DNA of 64,000 nt from positions 3,018,001 to 3,082,000 of the forward strand of contig NZ_CP056032.1 in NCBI RefSeq assembly GCF_013375035.1, written 5' to 3'. The stretch is from Spirosoma sp. KUDC1026. Lineage in GTDB: Bacteria; Bacteroidota; Bacteroidia; Cytophagales; Spirosomataceae. The notes under the pieces are model-generated. The model did no database searches, was not told where the DNA came from, and worked only from the letters and a program-made list of their open reading frames with translations. Both the position numbers and the translations under genes were made by a program. Positions 7,611-16,401 of this stretch are shown here, in pieces (within the stretch, counting starts at the first letter, position 1; the number at the start of each line of letters is the position of its first letter).

Positions 7611-10175
7611 TTACCGTGGTGTGCCGCCACCGGATGTTCCGCTGGCTGGGGTCTGTCCGGCACCGTCGCTCTTCACATCGTCGTTGTTGACCGACCGGGC
7701 CTTCTTGCGGGGAGCGTCCATACTCATTTTGCCAATCTTATAGCTGAACGTCAGGCGGACACCCCGGTTATACAGGTACACATCATTTACCTGGTTGAAC
7801 TGCGCCGAATTCAGCGTCGTGTGAATGTTGAAGCGGTTCGACAGGAAGTTCTCAGCCGCTAAGCCCAGGCTCGCTTTTTTGTTATTAAACTCCTTCTTCA
7901 CGCCAACCGTGTAGAAACCAAAGCCACCCTGACGTCCCTGAAGCTGTACCTGTGATCCCTGTAGGAAACCGAAAGCCTGGGCTCCCCAGCCGTTCTTGAA
8001 CTGCGCTGAGAAGAACGAACCCCCACTGGCCGTCAAGCCCGTATTGGTCAGCGTTTCCGTAAGTCCGTCTGCCGTGATCGCCTGGCCGGTCAGGCTTGTG
8101 TAGAAGGCATTCAGGAACAGACCAACGCTGATTTTAGAGGTGATGGCGATGTTTGAGAACAGGTTGGTACCGTAGGTGTGCTGGCGACCAATGTTCTGAT
8201 ACGTCGTCACGATCGCCCCCGGCAGCGTGTCCGATGGCTGGCGTACCTGCGTGATGGCGTTGTTCGTGATCCGACCAAAGAACGTAGCGTTGATAAACGT
8301 TTTCTTGATCGTTTTGCTCAGCCCCAGTTCCAGGTTATTGGTCAGTTCAGGACTCAACGTTGGGTTACCGATCGTGATGTTTTGTGGGTTGGCCGCGTTG
8401 AAGTTCGGGTTTAGCTGCTGGAGACCCGGCCGTTGAATCCGGCGGTTGAAGCCCAGCTTTACGGTCGTCCCCTTGAAGGTTTTCGAGGCATTCACACTCG
8501 GTACCAGTACGCCGTAGTTGCCGATACCCAGGCTGCCATCTTCACGGGTGCTGGCGTCAATAAAGGTACGCTCATACCGCAAGCCGCCTTTGAAAGTATA
8601 GCGCTGCTTGGTAGTGTAGGTATAAGATGTGTAACCAGCGGCAATGTTCTGATGGTACGTCAGCGCGCCCAGCGTGCCGTTACGCTCCGTTGTGAAGCCG
8701 CCCGTTGGCCCGGCCAGCAGATAGCGATAATCGCTGTTTACCTCCCGGAAAATGGCCTTTCCGCCGAACTCAATCAGCTGATTTTTCTTGATCGGCGTCT
8801 GGTAATCCGTTTGCAGCGTGAATTCCTGGTTGACGTTTTTGTTCAGGTTCCGCTGACGGGCGGTCAGTTCGTTGGACCCATTCAGCAGGTTTGCGTCGAA
8901 ATTGTTGGTCAGGTCATTCCGGCTATACAGTGTTGAAATGCTCCATTCCTGCTGCGGTTTGAAGGTGTGCAGGTAATCGATATTTACGTCGACCGTACCC
9001 GACAGGTTCTTGGCATCCACGTTTCGGTTGGAAACCGCACCGGGCGTACCGTTGGTAAACAGGCGCGTCACGAGGTCCTGCTGGCTGAGCATGTTTTGCA
9101 CCCCGTACCGAACCCCTGCCGTAAGGCTCTGGTTCTTTGCCAGGTCGTAGTCGAAACCCAGGTTGTACTGCCCGAACTGCCCTGAGCTGGAGCCATCGCC
9201 GGACTGGCGAGTCAGCGTGGTAACCCCATTGATGTTGCTGGTCTGATCGAGGTTTGTCTTGGTGATGACATTGTACATAGCTCGACCGAAGCCGCCTAGG
9301 GTGAAACCGGCCTTGCCTTTGCGGTAGTTGCCGTTCAACGACAGCTGAGAACCCCGATTTCCTACCCCGCCGTCGACGTTCAGGTTGAGGCCCTGCAGGC
9401 TATTCTTCTTGGTAATGATGTTGATGATCCCGCCCGACCCTTCGGCGTCGTACTTGGCCGATGGGCTGGTGATCACTTCCACCGTCTTGATCTGATCGGC
9501 GGGGATCTGCTTGAGTGCGTCGGCGACGCTGCTGGCCACGATGGTTGACGGCTTGTTGTTGATCAGCACCCGGATGTTCGAACTACCGCGGAGCGATACG
9601 TTCCCGTCCAGATCAACCGTCAGCAGCGGAACCTTCCGTAGAATCTCGGTAGCGTCACCACCCTTGGCCGTAATGTCTTTGTCGGCGTTATAGACCAGCC
9701 GGTCTACTTTTTCCTCGATAACGGCCGCCTGACCGGTTACCGTTACTTCTTCCAGAGTTTTGACGTTGGAACTGAGCTTGATAACGCCCAGATCCAGGCT
9801 CTGCCCGTTGGTGATTTTGACGTCTTCAATCGTTTTGTTGCGATAGCCCACAAAACTGATCAGCATCCGGTAGTCACCGGCTACGAGTTTAGCCAGGGTA
9901 AACTTTCCTTTATCATCGGCTACAGTGCCATCAACCGTTTTGCCGGTGGCCTTATTAAGCAGGGCAACGCTGGCAAATTCAACGGCTTTCGACTGGGTTG
10001 AATCAACAATTGATCCGGTAATCTTAGCGGTACCTTTCGGGCTCTGGTCTCCGGCGGTACCGGGCAGGGCTTTAGGTTGGGTGGACCCGCCCATGGTGGG
10101 AAACTGAGCCTGGGCGGTGGAAAGGGTTCCTGCCACCAGCAGGGTACCCATGATAAGTAAAGCGTTCGGTTTCAT
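7611..10175 (-). CDS. TonB-dependent outer-membrane beta-barrel receptor (OMP_b-brl_3 type)
   Basis: The 854-aa protein has a signal peptide (to about residue 23, TAQAQ) and a CarboxypepD_reg domain (about 48-135: ITGSIVDSTQSKAVEFASVALLNKATGK). A plug domain follows (about 140-260: VDRLVYNADKDI...EILRKVPLLTVDLDGNVSLRG...VEVITSPSAKYDAEGSGG), then an outer-membrane barrel. Unlike SusC there is no SusD partner next to it. It is probably a transporter or surface receptor of unknown ligand. The C-terminal tail after the barrel is low-complexity (GQTPASGTSGGGTPR). Confidence 0.9.
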   Translation of the reverse strand: MKPNALLIMGTLLVAGTLSTAQAQFPTMGGSTQPKALPGTAGDQSPKGTAKITGSIVDSTQSKAVEFASVALLNKATGKTVDGTVADDKGKFTLAKLVAGDYRMLISFVGYRNKTIEDVKITNGQSLDLGVIKLSSNVKTLEEVTVTGQAAVIEEKVDRLVYNADKDITAKGGDATEILRKVPLLTVDLDGNVSLRGSSNIRVLINNKPSTIVASSVADALKQIPADQIKTVEVITSPSAKYDAEGSGGIINIITKKNSLQGLNLNVDGGVGNRGSQLSLNGNYRKGKAGFTLGGFGRAMYNVITKTNLDQTSNINGVTTLTRQSGDGSSSGQFGQYNLGFDYDLAKNQSLTAGVRYGVQNMLSQQDLVTRLFTNGTPGAVSNRNVDAKNLSGTVDVNIDYLHTFKPQQEWSISTLYSRNDLTNNFDANLLNGSNELTARQRNLNKNVNQEFTLQTDYQTPIKKNQLIEFGGKAIFREVNSDYRYLLAGPTGGFTTERNGTLGALTYHQNIAAGYTSYTYTTKQRYTFKGGLRYERTFIDASTREDGSLGIGNYGVLVPSVNASKTFKGTTVKLGFNRRIQRPGLQQLNPNFNAANPQNITIGNPTLSPELTNNLELGLSKTIKKTFINATFFGRITNNAITQVRQPSDTLPGAIVTTYQNIGRQHTYGTNLFSNIAITSKISVGLFLNAFYTSLTGQAITADGLTETLTNTGLTASGGSFFSAQFKNGWGAQAFGFLQGSQVQLQGRQGGFGFYTVGVKKEFNNKKASLGLAAENFLSNRFNIHTTLNSAQFNQVNDVYLYNRGVRLTFSYKIGKMSMDAPRKKARSVNNDDVKSDGAGQTPASGTSGGGTPR

Positions 10176-10669
10176 AGATGTGCTTTGAACGATACAAAGC
10201 TGGCATCACTTGCGACGGGAAGAAAACGAAACCGGATGGACGACGGAATTGGCAGGATGGACATTGGTTAATGCCCGATGAACGGCGGAGGATTGCTTTT
10301 TGGCTTCGAATCGCGTTTGCACAAATCAAAGAGCACGTATTACCCAACGTAGGCTGTCGATGCTGAACGCTGCCGGGTAGATAACTCAGTCTTGACAGTG
10401 TGTCAGGGAACCGGGCGAAACATCTACAAACAGTCTGATCTATCGGCGCGCAGCGAGTTGAACAGTGATCGCATCGATCTGCGGTCCTGACTGCACTGAT
10501 CAGTTTGCTGGTGCGTGGATAAGCAGGCGATCTGGTTTGTGGGACGCTTGCTCATTTTATACAGAATTATTCCAGTGTCGAAATCCAGACGGTAGTAGAT
10601 GACGTAGATCTAATTAAGGCCACACCAGACATTGTCATAAGTATCTCAACGCATATGTAAGCAATCTCT
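10176..10669. other. Non-coding or decayed stretch with a degenerate gene remnant
   Basis: About 490 bases upstream of the receptor gene. I see no intact gene. The only recognisable content is a degraded copy (10446-10522) of a C-terminal gene end that recurs at 11301-11377. Confidence 0.5.
10446..10522 (+). pseudogene. Degenerate duplicate of a C-terminal coding end
   Basis: This 77-bp stretch aligns without gaps to 11301-11377, with 62 of 77 bases identical by my count. In the matching frame it reads AQRVEQ, a stop, then SHRSAVLTALISLLVRG and a stop, against AQRAELWAHRSTILAALISLLVRK in the better copy. It is a remnant, not a gene. Confidence 0.6.
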
Positions 10670-10972
10670 ATGTTGTCTTTCCCTCTTCATGCTGGTTCAG
10701 TAGTGCCAATCTTTCCGGGTGGAGTTGTCGGCCTACAGCGTTTTATTAAAAAGAACAGGCGTCCCCTGTCTGTCCCCACTGAAGGCACTGTATTTGTTGA
10801 ATTTGTCGTCGATATTGACGGCAGTATTAAAGATTTGACAGTCGTTGAAAGATTGAGTCCGCAAGCCGATTATGAAGCTTTGGAGATTTTGTCGAGTATG
10901 CCAGCCTGGAGGCCGGGTACCATTGATGGGAAGCCTGCCCAATTCAAATTCGTTCTGCCAATCGATTTCTAA
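10670..10972 (+). CDS. Stand-alone TonB C-terminal-like domain
   Basis: The 100-aa protein matches the C-terminal periplasmic domain of energy-transducer TonB proteins: PIFPGG...LQRFIKKN near the start, then GTVFVEFVVDIDGSIKDLTVVERL and a closing MPAWRPGTIDGKPAQFKFVLPIDF. It lacks the N-terminal membrane anchor and proline-rich linker that TonB needs to reach the inner membrane. No signal peptide is clear. It may be the surviving end of a longer gene or a TonB-like partner domain. The surroundings are full of gene remnants, which favours decay. Confidence 0.6.
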   Translation: MLSFPLHAGSVVPIFPGGVVGLQRFIKKNRRPLSVPTEGTVFVEFVVDIDGSIKDLTVVERLSPQADYEALEILSSMPAWRPGTIDGKPAQFKFVLPIDF

Positions 10973-11048
10973 CCGCTAAGCGCTTAAGCCGAGAGTTGCA
11001 CGCCGACTACTGCGACCGCTGATTCCGGCCGTACTAATTGGTGTGATT

Positions 11049-11092
11049 GGTAATAGCAGAGTCCTTCGATAACCGGAGGCTTTGCTATTACC
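11049..11092. repeat. Inverted repeat hairpin
   Basis: GGTAATAGCA at 11049-11058 pairs exactly with TGCTATTACC at 11083-11092, and the loop adds partial GAGTCC/GGAGGC pairing. No T-run follows, so a terminator role is uncertain. Confidence 0.5.
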
Positions 11093-11106
11093 AGGGAGGC
11101 TTGAGA

Positions 11107-11238
11107 CTAGTTACCGAAGAGAATCTGAAAGCGGATGGTCAGCCCAAATGAATTATTGCCGGCCTGATACGTACTTGACTGATAGTTACCGAATGGGGAG
11201 CTCCGGAAGGCCCAAGCTAAGAGTGATACGTTAGTGGT
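11107..11238 (-). pseudogene. C-terminal stub of an outer-membrane protein gene
   Basis: Read leftward, the frame gives NVSLLAWAFRSSPFGNYQ, then SSTYQAGNNSFGLTIRFQI and LFGN followed by TAG. The alternating pattern and the terminal aromatic strand are typical of a beta-barrel C-terminus. There is no start codon and the upstream sequence is replaced by an unrelated reading frame, so the N-terminal bulk of the gene has been lost. Confidence 0.55.
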
Positions 11239-11377
11239 CGGCCTCCGGCAGCGCATCGCTGATCAGGATGATACGATCCGCAGGCAGCTCCGACAGATCA
11301 ACGCGCAGCGAGCTGAACTCTGGGCGCATCGATCGACGATCCTGGCTGCACTGATCAGTTTGTTAGTACGTAAATAA
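11234..11377 (+). pseudogene. C-terminal stub of a coiled-coil/membrane-anchor protein
   Basis: The rightward frame reads VVGLRQRIADQDDTIRRQ, then LRQINAQRAELWAHRS and TILAALISLLVRK before TAA, with a strong terminator straight after the stop. A charged heptad region followed by a short hydrophobic end suggests the tail of a longer coiled-coil protein. Only a GTG could start it here, and it abuts the outer-membrane stub in a head-to-head arrangement, so it is probably truncated. Confidence 0.5.
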
Positions 11378-11413
11378 AGAAAGCCCCCCGGTTATCGGGG
11401 GGCTTTCTTTATG
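11378..11413 (+). terminator. Strong rho-independent terminator
   Basis: AAAGCCCCCCG-GTTAT-CGGGGGGCTTT is a near-perfect GC-rich stem followed by CTTT. It directly follows the stop codon of the stub at 11234-11377 and marks the left limit of backbone-like composition. Confidence 0.85.
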
Positions 11414-11488
11414 TTCATCAAAACGGTCGGTTTATTAAGGAACCCGTATTCTCATTATAAATTATCAATATACGGCTTTAATATGTTC

Positions 11489-11523
11489 AATATACTTGTC
11501 CAGCATAAAGTGTCCAGTATATT
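11489..11523. promoter_or_regulatory. Dyad upstream of the serine recombinase, possible recombinase or regulator site
   Basis: AATATACT (11489-11496) and AGTATATT (11516-11523) are inverted arms that enclose two direct GTCCAG repeats. The 35-bp size and position 40 bp before the recombinase gene fit a crossover or operator site, but this is inference. Confidence 0.35.
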
Positions 11524-11563
11524 TGCCATAGATAGGTTATTATGAACACTAATATGTAAGCTA

Positions 11564-12151
11564 ATGAAAATTGGTTATGCACGCGTGTCAACAACAGACC
11601 AAAATTTAGATCTACAACTAAATGCCCTGCAACTTGCTGGTTGCGAGGTGGTTTTTAAGGAAAAGGTTAGTGGAGTAAATATTGATCGACCAGAGCTTGT
11701 TAAAATGTTGTCTCAGTTAAGAAAGGGTGATGAAGTTGTAGTTTGGAAATTGGATAGACTTGGACGTAATCTTTCGCACCTAATCGAGCTAGTATCCTAT
11801 TTTTCTACAAAATGCGTCTCATTTGTCAGTATAAACGATAAAATCGATACAAGTACAGCTACTGGAATGTTAGTTTTTCATATTTTTTGTAGCCTAGCAG
11901 AATTTGAACGAGCACAAATAAAAGAGAGAACAATGGCTGGGCTATTAGCCGCTAGAATAAAAGGTAAAGTAGGTGGTAAGCCTAAAGGTTTATCGGAAGA
12001 AGCAAAAAAGAAGGCGAGAGTTGTTGAATCACTATACAATGAAGGTTATGGTGTAAAACAAATAAGTGAGCAATTGAAAATATCCCGCACTACAACCTAT
12101 AAATACATTTCTTTCCGGAAAAGCTTAGCATATAAGTCTAAGGCCGTTTAG
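11564..12151 (+). CDS. Serine recombinase (resolvase/invertase family)
   Basis: The 195-aa protein begins with the resolvase signature MKIGYARVSTTDQNLDLQ, placing the nucleophile at S9. KLDRLGRN supplies the conserved arginines, and GMLVFHIFCSLAEFERAQIKERT is the E-helix region. A C-terminal helix-turn-helix follows (GVKQISEQLKISRTTTYKYI). Such enzymes cut and rejoin DNA at short sites to resolve, invert or integrate elements. The stop is separated by one base from the start of the DGQHR gene, so it appears to be the first gene of the cassette operon. Its AT-rich codon use matches the cassette. Confidence 0.92.
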   Translation: MKIGYARVSTTDQNLDLQLNALQLAGCEVVFKEKVSGVNIDRPELVKMLSQLRKGDEVVVWKLDRLGRNLSHLIELVSYFSTKCVSFVSINDKIDTSTATGMLVFHIFCSLAEFERAQIKERTMAGLLAARIKGKVGGKPKGLSEEAKKKARVVESLYNEGYGVKQISEQLKISRTTTYKYISFRKSLAYKSKAV

Positions 12152-12152
12152 A

Positions 12153-13076
12153 ATGTTAAATTTTGTTTTTATGACATTCAATAAAAAAATCCCTGTTCTA
12201 AAAGTAAATCAGTGGCTTGACCTTTGGAACACCGTTCCAGTAAACGAAGAAGGTGGTCGTAAGCCTCCTCAACACAATTTTTATGTTTTTTCAATTAAAG
12301 CACCTTTGCTGAAAAAACTCTCAAAAGTTTATCCACGGAAAGCGGATGCCATGCGAGAAGTAGAAATAGGTATTCAAAGGAGGCATGATCCAGAAAGGTC
12401 TTCAGAGATAAGTAATTATTTGAAGAGAGGTTATCCACTTTCAGAGATGGGTAACAAGAATACCATTCCAAATGAAATGAAAGATTTGCAGATGCCGGGA
12501 TGGTTACCTACTGTTATAGTCGCAAATATTTTAACTAAAAATACAAAACGTGGCAGGGAAATTATAAGAGATGAAGATGTAATAAATCTACATTCTAATG
12601 AAGAGAGTAACTGGATTGAGTTGCCAGATGATATTCAAAACGTTGATTGGGATCCAATTGTGCCTCCCATTGAAATAATAGATGGGCAACATAGGCTATG
12701 GGCTTTTGATAATGAAGACAAGTCAATAGATGACTTTGAGTTGCCAGTCGTAGCGTTCTTTGATCTAGACATTACTTGGCAAGCTTATTTGTTTTATACT
12801 ATAAACGTTAAGCCTAAAAGAATAAATAAGAGTTTAGCTTACGATTTATATCCTATTCTTCGTATACAGGAATGGTTAGAAAGATCTCCAGATACAGCGA
12901 ATATATATAAAGAAACCAGAGCTCAAGAAGTTATAGAAATTTTATGGTCATATAAAAAGAGTCCTTGGTACAATAGAATAAATATGCTTGGCGAATCTCA
13001 AAATAATTTTACTATAACTCAGGCATCTTTTATAAGAAATCTTGTCGCGAGTTTTATTAAAACAAGCGTATCTAAG
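12153..13076 (+). pseudogene. DGQHR-domain (DndB-like) protein, 5' fragment
   Basis: These are the first 308 codons of a gene interrupted by the IS element at 13077-14504. The motif D177-G-Q-H-R181 (IEIIDGQHRLWAF) defines the DGQHR family, which includes DndB, a regulator tied to DNA phosphorothioation. Downstream, FYTINVKPKRINKSLAYDLYP is also family-like. Removing the IS and one CTAAG copy joins codon 308 (Lys) to GGA at 14510 in the same frame, for a 520-aa ancestral protein. An in-frame ATG at 12171 is an alternative start. The current frame runs 18 bases into the IS and stops. Confidence 0.85.
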
Positions 13077-14504
13077 CTTGACTTTAGCCTTTGATAAGAA
13101 GCCCGCTGGGGCTTTGGTATGTAGATTTGGGTCGCCAAACTTAGATCCATATGCCTCAACTACCCAGCGAGTTCCTAACCGTAATACTACCGTATGCGAA
13201 CCTGTTTTGCAAACGAGTTTTTATCCATGTACAACTTTTGCTCGCTGGAGCTATACTGACGCCTGGCAAGCGAACCGTCAGTTCAGTCCTGAGAATCGTG
13301 GGCTTAAGCCAGGAGAAAGCGTTTCATAAATACCATAGGGTGTTAAGTCAGAGTAGATGGTCCGCTTTGACTGCTAGCCGCCTATTACTACAGCAACTCC
13401 TGGCGGTTTTTATTGGTCAACAGCCGTTGGTAGTGGGCATTGATGAGACACTAGAACGACGCTGGGGGGGACACATTAAAGCCCGTGGTATCTATAGAGA
13501 TGCGGTTCGAAGCAGTGGTTCTCATTTTGTTAAATGCAGTGGCCTACGCTGGATGTGCGTAATGGTATTGACAAAAGTACATTGGGCCAATCGGGTATGG
13601 GCCTTGCCCTTTCTAACTGCTTTAGCTCCCTCTGAACGCTATTACGAGGATAAGGCTCGGGTTCACAAAAAGCTAACCGACTGGGCACGACAGGTACTTT
13701 TGCAGGTCAAGCGATGGGTTGGTGAGCGTCAGGTAATTGCAGTAGGTGATAGCAGTTACGCCGTAATTGATTTACTGAAGGCCTTGCAGGGGCAGGTAAG
13801 CCTGATTAGTCGGTTGCGGCTAGATGCCGCTTTGTATGGACCTGTCCCGGTGGCGCTCCCTGGCCAGCGTGGCCGCAAACGACTTAAAGGAGTTCGGTTA
13901 CCCACCTTGCTCGAAGTGGCGGAAGACAAAACGACCAGTTGGCAAAACGTCGAGCTGGCCGACTGGTACGGTGGTCAACCGCAAACAGTCGACTACTGTA
14001 CAGGCGCTGCCCTGTGGTATCACACAGGCAAAGACCCTGTGGCTATTCGGTGGGTGCTGGTGCGTCTGAACAGTAAGGTAACAGGTCTAGTCAGTAACGA
14101 TCCGACCTTAACAGCCGCTGCGATGATCGAATACTTTGTACGTCGTTGGTCGATTGAAACAACATTTGCGTTAGTGCGAGGGCATTTAGGAGTAGAAACA
14201 CAGCGGCAATGGAGTGATTTGGCCATCGGCCGTACCACACCCGTGTTGATGGGCCTATTCTCGCTGGTCACCTTAGTGGCTAACTCGCTCCAGAAAAAGG
14301 GACTGTTGACTAGCCAAATGAGTAGTTGGTATATCAAACAACACCTGACCTTCAGCGACGCACTAGCCGGAGTTCGCCGGTATTTATGGCAGGAAATGAA
14401 TTTTTGGACATCAGGTTCAGATGTGGTACACGTAAAAATGAGTCAAGAACAGTACCAGCTATGGCAAAACGCATTAGCTTGGGCTGTATAAGGCTAAAGT
14501 CAAG
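13077..14504 (+). mobile_element. IS701/IS4-like insertion sequence, complete
   Basis: The 1428-bp element has perfect 13-bp terminal inverted repeats (CTTGACTTTAGCC at the left, its complement at the right). It is flanked by CTAAG at 13072-13076 and 14505-14509, the apparent 5-bp target duplication. It carries one transposase and splits the DGQHR gene. Confidence 0.9.
13151..14491 (+). CDS. DDE transposase, IS701/IS4-like
   Basis: The 446-aa protein fits the DDE_5 superfamily endonuclease type: VVGIDETLERRWG with the first Asp, then RGIYRDAVRSSGSHFVKCSGLRW, VIAVGDSSYAV with the second Asp, and YFVRRWSIETTFALVRGHLGVE with the Glu region. It occupies nearly the whole element and appears intact, so the copy may still be able to transpose. 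Assignment to IS701 rather than another IS4-clan family is from memory of family style. Confidence 0.85.
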   Translation: MPQLPSEFLTVILPYANLFCKRVFIHVQLLLAGAILTPGKRTVSSVLRIVGLSQEKAFHKYHRVLSQSRWSALTASRLLLQQLLAVFIGQQPLVVGIDETLERRWGGHIKARGIYRDAVRSSGSHFVKCSGLRWMCVMVLTKVHWANRVWALPFLTALAPSERYYEDKARVHKKLTDWARQVLLQVKRWVGERQVIAVGDSSYAVIDLLKALQGQVSLISRLRLDAALYGPVPVALPGQRGRKRLKGVRLPTLLEVAEDKTTSWQNVELADWYGGQPQTVDYCTGAALWYHTGKDPVAIRWVLVRLNSKVTGLVSNDPTLTAAAMIEYFVRRWSIETTFALVRGHLGVETQRQWSDLAIGRTTPVLMGLFSLVTLVANSLQKKGLLTSQMSSWYIKQHLTFSDALAGVRRYLWQEMNFWTSGSDVVHVKMSQEQYQLWQNALAWAV

Positions 14505-15148
14505 CTAAGGGATTAGGAGGCCTGTTTGGGTCAAAATTAGGAGATGAGTTTAATTCTCCTTTGAATTGGAATAGAGCTCAGCAGTCTTCCTTTATTGTAT
14601 TTATATGGCAGTTAATGTATGAAGAGGTTAACAAATCAACTTTAGGATGGACAGAAGAACTTAGAAGAGTAAAAAGACAAACAGATGTCTTCAAAGAAGA
14701 TAGCGATGTAGATGTTGCATTCTTCAGTAAATTCAGTTTGATAAGTTCTGATCAAGGAGTGCGTGGCTTTCTTCAAATTGTCAATGATTTGTGTTTCTTA
14801 TTAAGTACGGAACTTGGATTAAGAGACGTAAATTGGACGTCAACAGATTATTTAAAAGACGATAATATTACTACGAAAGATATAGAGGAATCAATAAAAG
14901 ATCTAAAGAAAAACACGAGACTCTTTAAATTTTTAAAACTTTTATGTGAAGAACTAGTGACTTTTGACTGGCGTACATCTTCAGCACCAGGTCTTAACGA
15001 AGTTCAAAGAAGACAACAAATGTTGTTTAAAGGGAGTAGTGGATATAAAGAGATAAGAGTACAACTTCTAAAACTTCTAGAAGGATCTAAAGATCAATTA
15101 ATTTCTAATACTGCTTCAAAAGCACAACAGTATCTTGGTTATGTCTAG
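14505..15148 (+). pseudogene. DGQHR-domain protein, 3' fragment
   Basis: From GGA at 14510 the frame continues GLGGLFGSKLGDEFNSPL and runs to TAG at 15146-15148, adding 212 residues to the 5' fragment with no internal stop. A TTG at 14561 could be called as a start, but the frame is open back to the IS junction. The end overlaps the next gene's ATG (15141) in ATGTCTAG, so translation of the two was probably coupled. Confidence 0.8.
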
Positions 15149-15181
15149 CCTTACAGCCGTACAAAATGCCTCTAGCAAAAT
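15141..15181 (+). pseudogene. Unrecognised cassette protein, 5' fragment
   Basis: ATG at 15141 begins MSSLTAVQNASSK and then meets the IS3 element. Joining 15181 to 16473, after removing the IS and one AAAT copy, continues as IIHKALKQLKRSQFPKERV without a stop. This start overlaps the end of the DGQHR gene by 8 bases. Confidence 0.75.
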
Positions 15182-15196
15182 TGTCTTAGCCCCCTA

Positions 15197-16084
15197 TTAG
15201 CTGGACAAATTTTCTGAAAAGGTTGTGTCGTAAATTACCTGTGCTTCCTCCCATTTCTGCTGAGGTGTTACAAAACCAATCGAACGATGAAGACGGTGAT
15301 TGTTGTAATGGAAAAAATAACGCCCTAACATTTCTTTGGCCTCATAATAGCTGTCAAATACATTGCGCTCGATCACATCATGTTCTAGAATGCTGTGAAA
15401 AGCTTCAATGTACGAGTTCTCTTCAGGGGTGGCCACATGAGTGAATTCCTGCTTGATTTCGGAGCTTTTCAAAAAGTTACGTACCGAGTGAGCAATGAAT
15501 TGACTGCCATTATCATTGCGCAAAATGACGCCCTTCAGTTCATGATTCCGGTTGATTCGTCGAAAAAGATTGATTAAGTCGATTTGACGAATACTGCCTT
15601 GGAATAGCCAATCCAGAATTTTGCGGCTATACACATCAATGACGCTCAACAGATAGTAATTCCGCCGTTCCCCTTCTACCCAGACGTATTTGATATCCCA
15701 GCACAGGTATTCCAAGGGCTTGGTCGCTTCGATTCGTCTGAATTTAACAAATTCCCGCTTGCCCATCGGTCGGATCACTTTGCCCAGAAGTAAATTATGC
15801 TCTTGCATGAGTCGATACACCTTTTTCTTATTGATTAAGTATTCTTTTTTCAACTCGTGGGTGATGTATTCGTAGCCAAGGGCATTGAACTCAACATCCA
15901 GCAGTTGCCGAATACTGACCACGACCAGTTGGTTGTCTACCCACGATCCATCCCGTTTCATGGTTACCTGGCTGGGGCGTGCTCCAGGTCTACCTGATTG
16001 TGGTTGGTAGTAAAACACGCTCCGAGGTACACTAAGCCACTGGCATAACAGGGTACGACTTACTTGATTTTCAAACTGTTTCAT
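15197..16084 (-). CDS. IS3-family transposase OrfB
   Basis: The 295-aa frame holds the retroviral-integrase-type catalytic core. LEYLCWDIKYVWVEGERRNYYLLSVIDVYSR carries the first Asp, GVILRNDNGSQFIAHS the second, and TPEENSYIEAFHSILEHDVI the Glu. An N-terminal HTH_21-like region (YEYITHELKKEYLINKKKVYRLM) precedes it. It is normally made as an OrfAB fusion by -1 frameshifting on the A8 run near 16,125. Confidence 0.9.
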   Translation of the reverse strand: MKQFENQVSRTLLCQWLSVPRSVFYYQPQSGRPGARPSQVTMKRDGSWVDNQLVVVSIRQLLDVEFNALGYEYITHELKKEYLINKKKVYRLMQEHNLLLGKVIRPMGKREFVKFRRIEATKPLEYLCWDIKYVWVEGERRNYYLLSVIDVYSRKILDWLFQGSIRQIDLINLFRRINRNHELKGVILRNDNGSQFIAHSVRNFLKSSEIKQEFTHVATPEENSYIEAFHSILEHDVIERNVFDSYYEAKEMLGRYFFHYNNHRLHRSIGFVTPQQKWEEAQVIYDTTFSENLSS

Positions 16085-16089
16085 GAGTG

Positions 16090-16401
16090 CTAGCTTCTCC
16101 TGGAGTGAATAGGAGTTTTTTTTAGTAGCTCACTTTTGATCTCCAGTTCCAAAGCTTGTTTTGCTACAATCCGCTTCAGGCGTTCATTTTCTTCTTCGAG
16201 CACTCGAAGCTGGGGATCGACGCGTGCGTAAGAATCTTTGAGGCCTTCTTTGCCTTTACTCAAATACTTCAATTTCCACTTGCGCAGCAGCGAAGGAGAT
16301 AGATTGTATTTTCGACAAGTCTCGGCATGGCCGTCACGAATGGCTTCCTGGACGATAGAATAGCGGTCATCGGGAGTAAAACTCCGCCTTAATTTGCTCA
16401 T
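16090..16401 (-). CDS. IS3-family transposase OrfA
   Basis: From the ATG at 16401 the protein is 103 aa: MSKLRRSFTPDDRYSIVQEA, a helix-turn-helix (CRKYNLSPSLLRKWKLKY) and a leucine-zipper-like tail (LRVLEEENERLKRIVAKQALELE). It binds the element's ends. The coding sequence passes through CTAAAAAAAAC, a classic slippery A-run, shortly before its stop. Confidence 0.88.
   Translation of the reverse strand: MSKLRRSFTPDDRYSIVQEAIRDGHAETCRKYNLSPSLLRKWKLKYLSKGKEGLKDSYARVDPQLRVLEEENERLKRIVAKQALELEIKSELLKKTPIHSRRS

Larger units (their letters stand above)
10973..11563. other. Decayed intergenic segment at the left edge of the island
   Basis: About 590 bases contain a hairpin, two C-terminal gene stubs pointing away from each other, a strong terminator and a 35-bp dyad ahead of the recombinase gene; these are listed separately. 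Composition turns sharply AT-rich after about 11,414. Confidence 0.7.

Noticed and set aside
14561..15148. Independent 195-aa gene with TTG start
   Set aside because: The frame is open back to the IS junction and continues the DGQHR gene exactly after excision.
15166..15190. ATG at 15166 as start of the unknown cassette gene
   Set aside because: It meets a stop (TAA) when the IS and its AAAT duplication are removed; ATG 15141 gives a clean join.
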